DNA of 33,540 bases from Saccoglossus kowalevskii (Eukaryota > Hemichordata > Enteropneusta > Harrimaniidae): assembly GCF_000003605.2 (NCBI RefSeq), contig NW_003116461.1:235195-268734 (forward strand). Direction: 5' to 3'. Positions 1 to 10,379 of the stretch are shown here, piece by piece. The notes under the pieces were generated by a model that worked only from the letters and a program-made list of their open reading frames with translations, had not been told where the DNA came from and ran no database searches. Within the stretch, counting starts at the first letter, position 1, and each line of letters starts with the position of its first letter. The translations under genes and the position numbers were made by a program.

Positions 1-295
1 GTATTCTGTTTCAAAGGTATAAATCTAACCCTGAACTGTGTTTAGATTCCTGTGAAATTACGCTATCAACTCGTGAAATGGATTCCCAACTCCTTGACAT
101 TATACAACAGCATATATAGAATAAGAATGTCAATCATTCTCCGTAGTACAGTGAAAGACACTCGGTGAGTTTTCTACTGATCCCTAACCCTATTTGTTGC
201 GCAGATGACGATGGAAACCTGTGAACTCCGTAGCCGACTCTTTTACGCGTGATAGACATTTGAATGACCTTTATGTGAACAGATATATCGAAAAC
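1..295. other. non-coding, nothing recognised
   Basis: I see no open frame with protein-like composition and no recognisable RNA or repeat. The short frames that cross this stretch run into the adjacent AT repeat and give low-complexity YI repeats, which are not credible proteins. Confidence 0.5.

Positions 296-352
<57 letters not shown>
296..352. repeat. (AT)n microsatellite
   Basis: An almost pure AT dinucleotide run with one TACAT interruption near its start. It creates false ORFs of YIYIYI on both strands. Confidence 0.95.
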
Positions 353-355
<3 letters not shown>

Positions 356-483
356 ATTCATATTATTTCTTTTTTCTTTTTATCACAGATGAGCGATTCT
401 GATTAGAAAAAAAGTGTGTATTGACTTTTCGGTGTTACTCGTTTTTCCTTGTTTTATTATAATCAAATACTTATCCGCATTTG

Positions 484-786
484 AAAATGTATACTTTATA
501 TACTCAAAAATGTCATTTTTTATTCTTATATTACTCAGTTTTTAATCCATTCTTTTTGTTTATTTACTCAAACAAGAAACAAAACAAAACAAAAACAAAT
601 TGTATACTTTCTATATACTCAAAATGTCATTTTTTTATTCTTATATTACTCAGTTTTTAATCCATTCTTTTTTGATTATTTACTCAAACAAAAAAAACAA
701 AAACAAAAACAAAATGTATACTTTCTATATACTCAATTTCAATTACTCAGTTTTTAATCCATTCTTTTTGATTATTTACTCATTAG
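484..786. repeat. 116-bp tandem repeat, about 2.7 copies
   Basis: The unit starts with ATGTATACTTT and TATACTC, passes through ATTACTCAGTTTTTAATCC and ends in an A-rich CAAAACAAAA tract. Units start near 484, 600 and 711. The third lacks a central segment. All three keep the TTTAATCCATTCTTTTTG core. It looks like a local minisatellite. Confidence 0.85.
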
Positions 787-847
787 TAGATTTCCCCTTC
801 TTTGTGTAATAAACTCCGTTAGTTTTCAAAATGACGTATATTTATTA

Positions 848-870
848 GTGTGTGTGTGTGTGTGTGTGTG
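848..870. repeat. (GT)n microsatellite
   Basis: About eleven GT dinucleotides in a row. Confidence 0.95.
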
Positions 871-964
871 GAGCGCCCTCTACGATACATTCTGAAAATC
901 TTTCGTCCACGCCTGTCCAATTAAAAATAATTAAAACATCCAATTAAAAAATAATAAAAAAAAA

Positions 965-1269
965 ATGATGGTAATTTATGCAAATGTATTCACGATGACC
1001 TCGACACGACCTCGTATTCACATCAATTTTATGTATGCAAATGTATTCACAATATCCCATTGTGACGTCATCCTCATTCAAATTATCCCCTTTACGACCA
1101 TGGTCCTCATTTATGCTAATTTATGCACGGATTCCCATTGTGACGTCATTATTTATGCTCATCTATGCACGGCCTCCCATTGTGACGTCATCCATCCGCG
1201 TATGACGTCATCGCATCCCAATATGAACAGCGCCCTCATGGTCGTCCCTATAGTCCATGCTAAACTACT
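965..1269 (+). mobile_element. CRE-rich element arm 1 (inverted-repeat DNA element)
   Basis: This stretch is nearly identical to 1868-2114 over about 245 bases. Both end in CATGCTAAACTACT. It carries four full CRE palindromes TGACGTCA (1063, 1141, 1183, 1203), three of them in the context CCCATTGTGACGTCAT. Octamer motifs ATGCAAAT lie at 978 and 1035. The end at 1269 abuts the non-LTR ORF2 codons Q-W-R-I, read on the minus strand. Seen: the repeat, the motifs and the junction. Inferred: it is one terminal arm of a small non-autonomous DNA element with long terminal inverted repeats (MITE-like) that inserted into the retrotransposon. Family unknown. Confidence 0.7.
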
Positions 1270-1866
1270 GATGCGCCACTGTAAGTCACCCTCAAATTTG
1301 GTGATAGGCAAGGCATAACTGTCTTTGAAATTAGTAGGTGGATTGAGTATGTCTCGCCAGACAGTGTCCAATTTATATGGGTGGTGATTTATATGGAGAA
1401 CCATTAACAAATATTTATATATTGCACATTTTTCGATTGTATACAGTGGCATACTTAAATCATCCGACTCATGCAACCGAAAGCTTAGATGCGTCGTAGG
1501 TAGCTAATTAGCATCATTTTTTTTATTTTGTATTAATCTCATTTTTCCATTTAGTTGGAATGGGATCGAGGATGACCTTGAGACTGAGATTAAGAGTATG
1601 TTCAGATCGGATATTGACTTTATTCACAAAATGTGAGCTTGAAAACCACGATTTGTTTGAAGTATCAAACAAATCCCCAATCTTTACAACTCCCGTATCG
1701 GCAAAGTGCTTAAAAAGATTCGTACCGCACTGGATGACGGTTGAGCGGGTTATGAAATAGAGGTTCAGCAAGTAAACGTGTCGCATTATGATCAAGATTA
1801 CGTCTCTTGTCTCATGATTTTCAACAATTAATAAGTCTGAATAAATGGTGGGAGATCAAGAAGTGA
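1270..1866 (-). pseudogene. non-LTR retrotransposon ORF2, central/C-terminal part (inverted half)
   Basis: On the minus strand, frames broken by shifts and stops read as the post-RT part of a LINE ORF2. In order: EPLFHNP near 1760, then GVVKIGDLFDTSN (about 1700-1660), a W near 1545, then IEKCAIYKYLLM, DTVWRDIL and finally GDLQWRI at 1290-1270. This order (EPLF-hNP, GV-x-GDL, YK-L, W-DI, GDLQWR) is the usual one in non-LTR elements just upstream of the C-terminal zinc knuckle. At 1270 the coding stops against the CRE-rich arm. The continuation lies on the opposite strand at 2115. This is a decayed pseudogene; I cannot fix the clade. Confidence 0.8.
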
Positions 1867-1867
1867 C

Positions 1868-2114
1868 ATATCAATTTTATGTATGCAAATGTATTCACAA
1901 TATCCCATTGTGACGTCATCATTCAAATTATCCCCTTTACGGCCATGGTCCTCATTTATGCTAATTTATGCACGAATTCCCATTGTGACGTCATTATTTA
2001 TGCTAAGCTATGCACGGCCTCCCATTGTGACGTCATCCATCCCCGTATGACGTCATCGCATCCCAATATGAACAGCGCCCTCATGGTCGTCCCTATAGTC
2101 CATGCTAAACTACT
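1868..2114 (+). mobile_element. CRE-rich element arm 2
   Basis: Second copy of the arm at 1021-1269, in the same orientation on the plus strand. It carries CRE palindromes TGACGTCA at 1911, 1986, 2028 and 2048 and the octamer ATGCAAAT at 1883. It ends CTAAACTACT at 2114, directly before CGCATC, the bases that also end the retrotransposon half at 1270. Together with arm 1 this gives eight perfect CRE sites within about 1 kb. Confidence 0.7.
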
Positions 2115-2516
2115 CGCATCGTAGATGGGGCGTACGCCACCACCGGTTTCCTCAAGTACTTTAATTTTACTGCTTCTGAAAAATGTCCACTCTGCGGAGA
2201 TTTTAACTCTCTGTCACATATTTTCCTGGAATGTCAGGAAAATTGGCGTCCTTTGCGGCCTAATTAACCGTATAGGACCCAGTTTTATTGCGTTACCGCC
2301 CCCAACTGTCGCAAGTTTATATCCCAACAGTGTGAAAATATCTTTCTGTATATAGTTTGTGCTGCAACAATCTCAATTCATATCAGTCAACGTAATAAAC
2401 GGGATGGCAACGGTTCCTCCTATTCACTCGAGAATTTCATAAACCGTGTGGCCAGCAGAATCAAATCTGAATATGCATATTATTTAAACTTATTGACCAA
2501 TTTGAACTCACAGTGA
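2115..2516 (+). pseudogene. non-LTR retrotransposon ORF2, C-terminal end with zinc knuckle
   Basis: Reading from CGC ATC GTA GAT gives R-I-V-D-G-A-Y-A-T-T-G-F-L, then EKCPLCGDFNSLSHIFLEC, the C-x2-C ... H-x4-C knuckle typical of the C-terminus of LINE ORF2. After a stop and frame change, NFINRVASRIKSEYAYYL leads to a TGA at 2514-2516, which matches the usual end of these proteins. It continues the half found on the minus strand at 1866-1270. Joining the two at CGCATC rebuilds the conserved ...LQWRIVDGA... order. Decayed, not functional. Confidence 0.85.
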
Positions 2517-2900
2517 CGTGTAGTGGCGCACTTTGTTAGTTGAACAGTAGATTACTACAATTCAGTTGGTATATGCTATTGAGTTTATGTTCACGAAATA
2601 TGTCCTGGTACAACGTTAAAACTGTATCCGTTTGTGGATTTTTTGGACTTGTGAGAATGAGGTCACCCTTTGCCACAACTACCTCCAGGTCACCTTTGGC
2701 CAAGGGCACCCGTGTGTGCCTGTATTTGTTATAAAATATTAAAAACAATTGTTATGGTCAAATAAAACGTGACCTTATAGAGTTGCTATTTAATTGGGGA
2801 TTAATTAAATAAAATGCTTTACTGTATACACAAGATATTGGGAGTTTATGTACAAATGTAATGTAGATATGTTTTCTGCTGGCTGAATTGAATTGAATAA
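2517..2900 (+). mobile_element. 3' untranslated tail of the same non-LTR element
   Basis: Non-coding sequence follows the ORF2 stop and ends with GAATTGAATTGAATAAA at about 2886-2901. A short tandem GAATT tail is typical of the 3' end of several non-LTR clades. Exact end uncertain. Confidence 0.5.
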
Positions 2901-2901
2901 A

Positions 2902-3420
2902 ATGAAACTTTTTTATCGGATGCCTATCACATAAAATGTGTCATTTATTTCAACACTATTATGCATTACATCTCAATTATAAGCAATCTGTTTACTAGCT
3001 GCAACCATAAGCTATTTCACAGCAGATACACAAATATGGAATTCTATCACAACAAACGCGTTTCTGTGGATCCATTGTGTCATCATCCCAAGCACTGCAA
3101 CAAGAACGAGTATAATCATATCAACTGTTATCGTACATACATAAAGCAAAAACATTGAAGAGGGTCGGCAAGGGGTATTTTCTTAAGCTGTTTTTATTTT
3201 CGTAGTAATGTAATTTAAATAAATAAAAAACGTAATTTCGTAAACATGGGCCGTGTAAAACGTAATCAGCTATTTTATTGTTTCTTAATTCGCAAAAAGA
3301 TCTTACTTTTTGAAAGTGTATAAAGCATTTTTCACATTAACCGTCGTAATTCGTACTAAATTACAAACTTGTAATTGCTCTTTTGTAGCCCAGTTTCATG
3401 CAAAAAAATCTTCCGTGCGC
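2902..3420. other. non-coding, nothing recognised
   Basis: AT-rich sequence without a supported gene. A 65-codon plus-strand frame at 2961-3158 has no motif I recognise and no splice support. Confidence 0.4.
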
Positions 3421-3424
3421 TAAA

Positions 3425-3456
3425 ACTTCCGGTTGAGGTCGTTGCACATGCGCAGT
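3425..3456. promoter_or_regulatory. TATA-less promoter-like block: ETS plus NRF1-type motifs
   Basis: ACTTCCGGT (3425-3433) is an ETS/GABP-type core. Eleven bases later, GCACATGCGCAGT (3444-3456) is close to the NRF1 palindrome consensus. CpG dinucleotides cluster through about 3560 in an otherwise AT-rich setting. This pairing is common in housekeeping promoters of animals. No first coding exon is evident on either side, so the direction is unknown. Motif-based inference. Confidence 0.5.
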
Positions 3457-3559
3457 GAAATTCTCTGATTTTCTACGCGGATTAGTGGATTCTCGTAAAT
3501 ATTTTGCATTGTTCCATGAAAATAAACGTTCTGCTGTTGATGCATCGACGGCAGAGGGC

Positions 3560-5220
3560 TAAGTTGTTACGTATATCGCAAGGTTTCAGACACACATGTT
3601 TTGTATCTTGCTGATTGAATCCTTGCAGTTTTATATATTTATAATTAAATTATTTATACTAATAATTAGTACATCGCAAGAACGCCGTATTTAAATTTAT
3701 TTACCAATAACTCGTACGACAGGAGTATAGCTTATTTGAAATAAATTTTGCCGAGATGATCAGTTCAGAAATGTTTACTTACTCGCTTGTATTTCAACAA
3801 TTATATACTTTTCCTGGACTAGTTTAATTTGCAGTCTGCATGTTTGTTATTGATTAAAATAAATATTTTTAAAGGTTTACATAGACAGACGCATTTTTGT
3901 AAATTAACAAGTTTATATTTTTATTGGTTATGTAAGTATAATTGCAGAACACGTTACATTTTGTAATCGTATCAGTTGTACATACTTATGATTGCATTTT
4001 ATATTAAATAAAAATAAATACCATGCTTGCAACGTATACGAGTTATTTGAGATGAATGTAAATACGCCGCACTTGTAAGGTGTGAGTTATTCATGAGAGT
4101 CGTGAAACTCTTTTAGGACTGTGGTAACATGTTGCATTATAGTTCTCGATATTTTTGACTTTTTTGTGCCCAAACATGTGAAACCATAACTCTGAAAGTA
4201 ACCTATTTGAGTATAGGCAAGATGGTATATAATTTTCACACACGGCACCTTTAACAGTCGACTGCCTTGGTGCCACGCAAAGTGTGTTTATTATAACTGT
4301 GTTTTGCTTGAGTGAGCCAGTTATATATTCCGTGGGGTTTAGTTTAGTTATCAATTATTAAGAATGCAACAGACAAGGGAGTATCTAACCTAAATTCGTA
4401 TCGTATAATGTTATCATATTTATCGGTGCTGTAGGGAATATTGTCATTTTTCAAATACAAAACAAAATGAATACACAGTAAAAATTGATTTCAATATATA
4501 GATTTATATAGATTGTGTTCAGAATTACAGTTGTTATACTTTATTTTATTTATATCACTTACTCAACTTATTCCACAAGCCTTATAAAGTAAAATACTTA
4601 TGTTTTTTTCTATTATTATTATTATTATGTGACTATAAATATTTATTTTTAATTTTCTGCTCGTAAAATTCTGTTAGTATGGGCATCTTGTAACTAAATT
4701 TGTAATTTTTATTTTACAAAAATATTCATTGTTCCTTGTTCAAAATTGTGTCACATGTTGGCCAACGTTTATAAAATATTATTGATATTTCAAACGTCCT
4801 TGTTCCCCCAGATAATTAAATCGTGTCAAATGAACAGCAAGTTGGTCATACCTTCTAGGAACTCTGTCAAAGGTCTTATAATCATCCAGTTTCACTTGTG
4901 GCTGTAAAATGAACATTGACAAATCGTGTGCAAATATATGTTATAAAATATGTTGATAACTTCTGTTAATTTTAATGTGTATAAGTTGTGTAACAGCAAG
5001 AGATGTACTCAGACCTGCTCTATCCTGATAGAATAATTGATTACTGGATATAAGCACGCATTAGACTGAGAAGTCTAAGGATAAATATCAAGTGCTATAT
5101 ATTTCAAAGGTTTGGTCAAATGGCTGGGAAGTGTTGGATATCATGTGATATTTGTGCTGATTTTGAAGAGAACGCAAATAACTACCATTCTAGTTATAAT
5201 CAATACCGCATTGCAAGTAA
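3560..5220. other. non-coding AT-rich stretch
   Basis: No supported gene. The 87-codon minus frame at 4091-4354 has no recognisable domain and no intron context. AT-rich runs, an ATT triplet run near 4613-4628 and scattered AATAAA hexamers are present, but no unit stands out. Confidence 0.4.
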
Positions 5221-5224
5221 TTAT

Positions 5225-6307
5225 TTAAGCATATTCAAGGTCTGAACATTTATCTATGGCTTGTGTAGCACGATCAGCCATTAAATCTACAATTTCTTCG
5301 ACCTCTGAGGGCAAAACAAATATATTCATATGGCAACTGTAACTTAATAGGTAAATATAAAAGTGATACATCCTAAAATCTAAGGAGATTCTATTATCTG
5401 TATTCCCCTCATTATGGTTTAATGACATAACGATACAAAAAGTGGGGACGAAACTTAGCCATTTCTCAAGAAACGAGTGCACTACTTGTCATGAAAATTG
5501 GTAGAATCTTACAATTTTCTATGCCGAAATTATTTCGTGGAACTTTTCATTTTAACATGCAACGAACAACACATTTTTTTTTTAAATTGAATCTTACCAT
5601 TAACAAAATCCACTTAGTTAATTGAATTTCCAGTGTGATTAAAGTTTTTGATTATGTGCAATAGTAAGTTCCCTCCCATATGTGCCATAACGTGCTCAGT
5701 AGTGAACATATAATTTAGCTCAAACTCGAAAACCTTCACTAGGCACTATCTGTCTACAATGTGATCTAAGGTACAATAGGTATCTCGCTCAAAGCATGTT
5801 TTACCTAAAGTTTAGTATAAATTCCTAATGCCAGAATCACACTAACTGGTGAAAAAGGCCACTAGGAAAGTTAAGCATTTAGCTAGATATCTTGAGCATA
5901 TGCGTGATTGGTTGTCTCCCTACTAAAAAAGATGCGTGAACTTTAATAAATGTTACAGATTCATTTTAACTTACTGGTTTGTTCTGAATTCCCAGAATAG
6001 CAGAAAAATATCATTTCCCCGTGTACCGTGCATGGTTCGAATGGTAATCTGATGCTCTAAATAAGCAACTAAAGCGAATGTCAGCATATCATAAATAATT
6101 ATGAGAGGAAAGATTAATCAAACTAAAATTCCGATAAAAATCAAAACTGTAGTTTAATGTCGCACTTCTTACATCATTATAGAAGTACTAACATTTCAAC
6201 AAAACCAAATTTCACAATACTTACCATAGCACAAGCTGGATTGAGCACACCAAGAATTCCAAGAGACAAAATGACAATGAGAATCATTCCATTCATGTTG
6301 AGGGTAT
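5225..6307 (-). CDS. candidate small secreted peptide, three coding exons
   Basis: I do not recognise this gene. Exon A (6307-6225) starts after TATTTTATTCAG, has ATG at 6296 and encodes 24 residues: a short N-terminus, a hydrophobic core (MILIVILSLGILGVL) and an A-C-A end. This is a textbook signal peptide, followed by GTAAGT at 6224. Exon B (6056-5975, 82 nt) is open, lies between TTATTTAG and GTAAGT, and begins SIRLPFEPC. Exon C (5304-5225) follows TTTTGCCCTCAG and reads VEEIVDLMADRATQAIDKC, then SDLEYA and TAA. Phases fit exactly: 0 into B, 1 into C. The product would be 77 residues; its predicted mature part has three cysteines. Introns are 168 and 670 bases. Seen: splice sites, phase and signal-like segment. 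Inferred: secretion. Function unknown; an upstream non-coding exon is likely. Confidence 0.6.
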
Positions 6308-6640
6308 CTGAATAAAATACAATATGATTGGAATTCCCTTTTTAAATTGTGTGTGAAGAAAATTAAATATATGTATCTTTTTTGAATAAAAACGTTGAAT
6401 AACATTACTTCAACACCAATGCTATTACATGCACAACATTTCTTAATCATGTCTATTGTCTTTTATTTTATCTGGCAATGCTCTATTAGTTTGTAAGAAA
6501 GCTGTGAACATGAGCATTGAGTATTTGAAATTAACAACAAAAAAATGCAGTAAAATCTCACACAATCAGTAGTCAGAATACGTGTAGCTTAGATGATTCA
6601 TGCTGCTAATTCATGATGTGGTTATGACAGTGTTGAATGT
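6308..6640. other. upstream intron/flank of the small secreted gene
   Basis: Non-coding sequence just upstream (minus sense) of the signal-peptide exon. The acceptor at 6308 implies at least one further 5' exon, which I could not locate. Confidence 0.4.
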
Positions 6641-6649
6641 GTTCCAAGG

Positions 6650-7090
6650 GTTATCTTAATGCATCGACTGATCTCTTTCAATTGTACTATATTTTGAGGC
6701 AGGGTCAGTGACTGGGTTGCTTGGGCTGATGATGAAAGGGTGCATTGGTCATCAGTCTGAACTTTGATAGTGTCTGTTTTTTATTGGTCTGTGCACCTAG
6801 ACCATGTGTTATCCCAAGCCTTGTTCGTTACCGTATTTGTAATATTTAAACCGTTTCGGGCAACTTTACTAGTGTAAAGTGCGAAGCCTTTGTCTTGGTT
6901 CCTGGTCGATGTTTGTATAGAACAGGTTTCATTATGACTCGATGATCAGTCATTGTTTATAATTTACGTGGATTACATGTAACCGATTTAAATTATTGCC
7001 GACAAGCAGCTGGTCTCTTATATCATCTAACCCTGTCCCGTTTGCACATTTAGTAATAAGTATTTACAAGTAATTGAATTGAATTAATAC
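6650..7090 (+). mobile_element. possible non-LTR 3' tail fragment
   Basis: A stretch somewhat more GC-rich than its surroundings ends in TAATTGAATTGAATTAA (about 7070-7086). This resembles the GAATTGAATT tail of the element at 2886-2901. No coding remains are seen. Assignment rests only on the tail and composition. Confidence 0.35.
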
Positions 7091-7549
7091 CATTGAAATT
7101 GTGTGTAATGTAATGATATGTAAACAAATTACAATACTTCATTTCAAGATTAAATTAAACAATTCTTAAACATTGCTCAACTTGTTCGTGCATCAGACTT
7201 ACCATTGTGTAATGTTATTGTATTTCATACCGCAAGTATGATTATTATACCTTAGCCTAATATCATTTTGTTTTGACTGTTCTTTGCTTCAATATTATAA
7301 TATTGTTGGTCGAGTTGCCTCATCAAATGTTTTCTTATGGCGATCTTGGATTAAACAGAACCTCACAGGTTTTTAAAATGTACTGCAATCACGTGTTTTA
7401 AGGATGATACCCAGGTTCAATAGCACTTATATTCAAACCAGAATTTCAGTGAGTTTGACACCTATATGTTATATATTTTCAGGTAGCTCTGTGTGTGAAT
7501 TGTATGAAAATGTTATTTTTCTCAAACTTGTGAAATGTATGCGCGTTTC

Positions 7550-8360
7550 TCGAAAATAGGCCATTTTGAGTTTTTGCACTCAAACGAGTACTTGACCATA
7601 TTGAGAGATATTGCTCTGAAATAGCAATTAATTGAAGCAAAATCGGCCATTTTGAAAACTTCTTTATATCTATTACATATATAGAATTTGAACATAATCA
7701 GTCAAAGCATGTCAGAGATATGGCTCAAGAAGCGCATTCATTAAAACAAAATGGCCGCCAGTCAAGCATTTTCAATCTGCTCTGGAAATTAAAATGATGT
7801 GAATCAAGAACCGATAATGTCTAATGTATGAACACGTTTGAACAAAACCAATCCATAAATGCCACAAATGCTAGATTTTTGACGATTTTTAGCACAGAAA
7901 TGGCCGCCATTTGGCCATTTTGAATCAGATAGATATATAGATGAATTGGTTTTACTATGTCATTATGTATAATGGATATATAAAGTTTGAACATAATCAG
8001 TCAAAGCATGGCAGAGATATGGTACTAGAACTGCATTCATTAAAACAAAATGGCCACCAGTCGGCCATTTTCAATCCAATCTGCAAAACTAAAATTACGT
8101 GCATCACGCACGATCCCATAGTATCTAATGTATGTACCAAGTTTGGACAAAATCCATCCATAAATGCTTGATATTTAATGATTGTGTAGCACAAAAATAT
8201 CCACCATTTGGCCATTTTGAATCAGAACGTGAAACAAATTGATGTGCATATGTATAATATTATGTATGATGTACGTGTGAAGTTTGAATGTAATTAGTCC
8301 AGGCATATCTAAGATATAACCCGGACGGAAGCACACACGGATGCACAGACGCACAGAGGT
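7550..8360. repeat. 300-bp tandem repeat ending in an ACGCACAG-rich tail
   Basis: Two full units (about 7677-7976 and 7977-8276) and the start of a third (from about 8277) share AGTTTGAACATAATCAGTC, AAACAAAATGGCC, CCATAAATGC and TTTGGCCATTTTGAATCAGA in the same order, with a period near 300. A partial, more diverged unit precedes them. The third copy runs into CACACACGGATGCACAGACG. A related tail (AAATTTGAATGGAATCCAG ... CACGCACGCACAGA) is at 32464-32530, so this is a dispersed family. Short frames across it are not proteins. Confidence 0.75.
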
Positions 8361-8369
8361 CATTCTCAT

Positions 8370-9640
8370 CCCTAAAACTCATTACAGGGCTCAACTGTTA
8401 TCCGTGCGGACTGTGTCAAGCGTGGCTCTTCTCGTATAAAATATCAATCTGATCAGTCAAAGCACTCATTGGAATCAAATGTCCACAATTTTTGTAATTT
8501 TAGACAAAAACGTGAATAAATCACGGTTTTATTCTTTCATGTAAGAATTTTGCGTTACGATACACGTTACGATTTTCGGGAAAGGTGGTTAGAATGTAAG
8601 TAATTGGCAGGGTGTAAAGGCAATACATCTTGTGGTTTTTGAACACAATTGTATGTAAATCAACTATATTCAATGATTCATAAAGTCTAGCTTTAGCGGA
8701 AATCGTAACGTGTATTTCTTTCTAAATGAACCTCTCAGCGACCATTATCAAGAAGATTTAAAACTGTGTCACATAATTGAATGAAAATGTCACACAATAG
8801 GCACTACTCGTTCTCAAAAGTGTGTCATCCCTTCACAGATATGTGAATCGTCTGACTTCGTATTAAGTATTTGCTGGTAGTTGAAATATGCAAATCAATC
8901 AAGAACTAAATATAGTAAATAACCAAGCTTTAAAAATTCACTCACAATAAAATATGTTTCAAGCTCAGAAAACGAGGTCTAGAAATTTTTGCACCATTCC
9001 ACCAATTCGTTTCTGTGATCAATGTTAAACATATTCTTTATGAGATATTTATGGACATGTGTTAGTATCATTAATACATGTGCTAACAATTTCACGAATA
9101 CAAACTTCAGCCTGGACACGTGATTTGTTTTACCTTGAAAAATGCCTGAAAGATTCATTACATTCAGCGAACTACTGAACATGTTCATGTGAAATTAGAT
9201 CAATTTGATAATTTGAATATAGCATGTATACAAGCAAAAGCTTCTTACGAAAAAATATGTGCCATGGTCGATTTTTGGCAGAAATTGGATAAAGCACTTA
9301 TAGAGTTGGTTGTCATTTTCATATTTTGTATGTAGTTTGTTCCACCATTGCTTTTTACAAGATAATTAAAAATCGACCAGTCACATGGTTTCACCAAATA
9401 AAGTCAAAGTGCTTGTCAATTGCTTCTCATGGATACTTTGATCGATCAACTCGATGTACGTCTGTCAGACGCTGTTTTTCATGTGAAAAGATATGTACAT
9501 TAATTTTTTGGTGATGTGGATCGTTTTTTCTCTGGGATATACGTATTTTGATGAATCTAGGTAATATGTTCTGTTTGCAGTTTGTGATTGCAGTGCTTAA
9601 GTTAGTGTACACTCAGCTTCCTGGCTAATTGTCCAAGGTG
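8370..9640. other. non-coding, nothing recognised
   Basis: No gene that I can support on either strand. Short open frames (for example 8979-9188 minus, 9326-9514 plus) lack domains, splice context or composition typical of coding sequence. Confidence 0.4.
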
Positions 9641-9849
9641 TGAATGGTTAATTTTCCCGCAACCAGCCCTGGGACAATAGACTGCCAAGCGTTTCCAGAT
9701 CGGAAATGGAAGGACTGTGCTTTCATCAATCGCTACATTGCATTCATTTTGGACACATAAACAAACTTATCTTTGCAAACAGTTCCTAGTTGTCTGTTCT
9801 TTCACATGTGTAAAACTTGCACACCCGGTAATGAAATCGACAAATGTGG

Positions 9850-10375
9850 TCATTATTACGTGACTTAGAGAAAGTTGTTGACAGGTATTTGAACTTCTGA
9901 CCTAGATTTAGCAGCGACGCATAGTTCCGTTTTGTCGAGTGCGAGTTTTTATTTCAGTGCGATCCACTAAAGTTCGTTTTTACTTGGAAATAATTGATTT
10001 TATTCAAATCAGAGCAAGATATTATAATAAAAGTCTACCGATGCTTTACATTTTACGTGACATAGAAAATATTTATGGCCCGTAATTTTGGGAAATCTAC
10101 GGAAATGCGTTCATGGAGACAGTATTATTACGTGAATTTAACAGAAAATCGCTGAAACCTATTTTGACTTCTGGCACCGATTTTGCATGAACGCATAGTT
10201 CCGTTTTGTCAGCGAAGCACGCGTTTTTATTTCAGTGCGATCCACTTATTTTTTTATTATTGGTAAATAATTGTTTACATTAACTATAACGCAAGTCGTC
10301 CGGTGTTTGCGGCGGTAAAACAACGTGACACAGCAACTATTTACAGCCAGCAATTTTGTAAAATCGACGCTTTGA
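9850..10375. repeat. diverged tandem repeat, period about 270
   Basis: CGCATAGTTCCGTTTTGTC followed by TTTTTATTTCAGTGCGATCC occurs near 9916-9970 and again near 10192-10246. ACGTGACATAG-AATATTTA-GGCC-GTAATTTTG-AAATC (from 10055) returns in altered form from 10323. Two diverged units plus the start of a third. The units are rich in CpG compared with the flanks. Confidence 0.7.
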
Positions 10376-10379
10376 TATA

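Noticed and set aside
134-406. ORFs rich in YIYIYI on both strands
   Set aside because: They are translations of the AT microsatellite.
965-1318. 117-codon plus-strand ORF with repeated SHCDVI
   Set aside because: The repeated peptide is a translation of the CRE-bearing DNA repeat, and the DNA-level repeat with conserved palindromes explains it.
4091-4354. 87-codon minus-strand ORF
   Set aside because: No recognisable domain, no splice context, and AT-rich flanks typical of non-coding sequence.
6020-6050. GGTTCGAAT-like string as a tRNA B box
   Set aside because: No matching A box, acceptor stem or cloverleaf can be drawn. It falls inside the candidate secreted-peptide exon.
7941-8369. Overlapping ORFs on both strands
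   Set aside because: They lie within the 300-bp tandem repeat and change with each unit.
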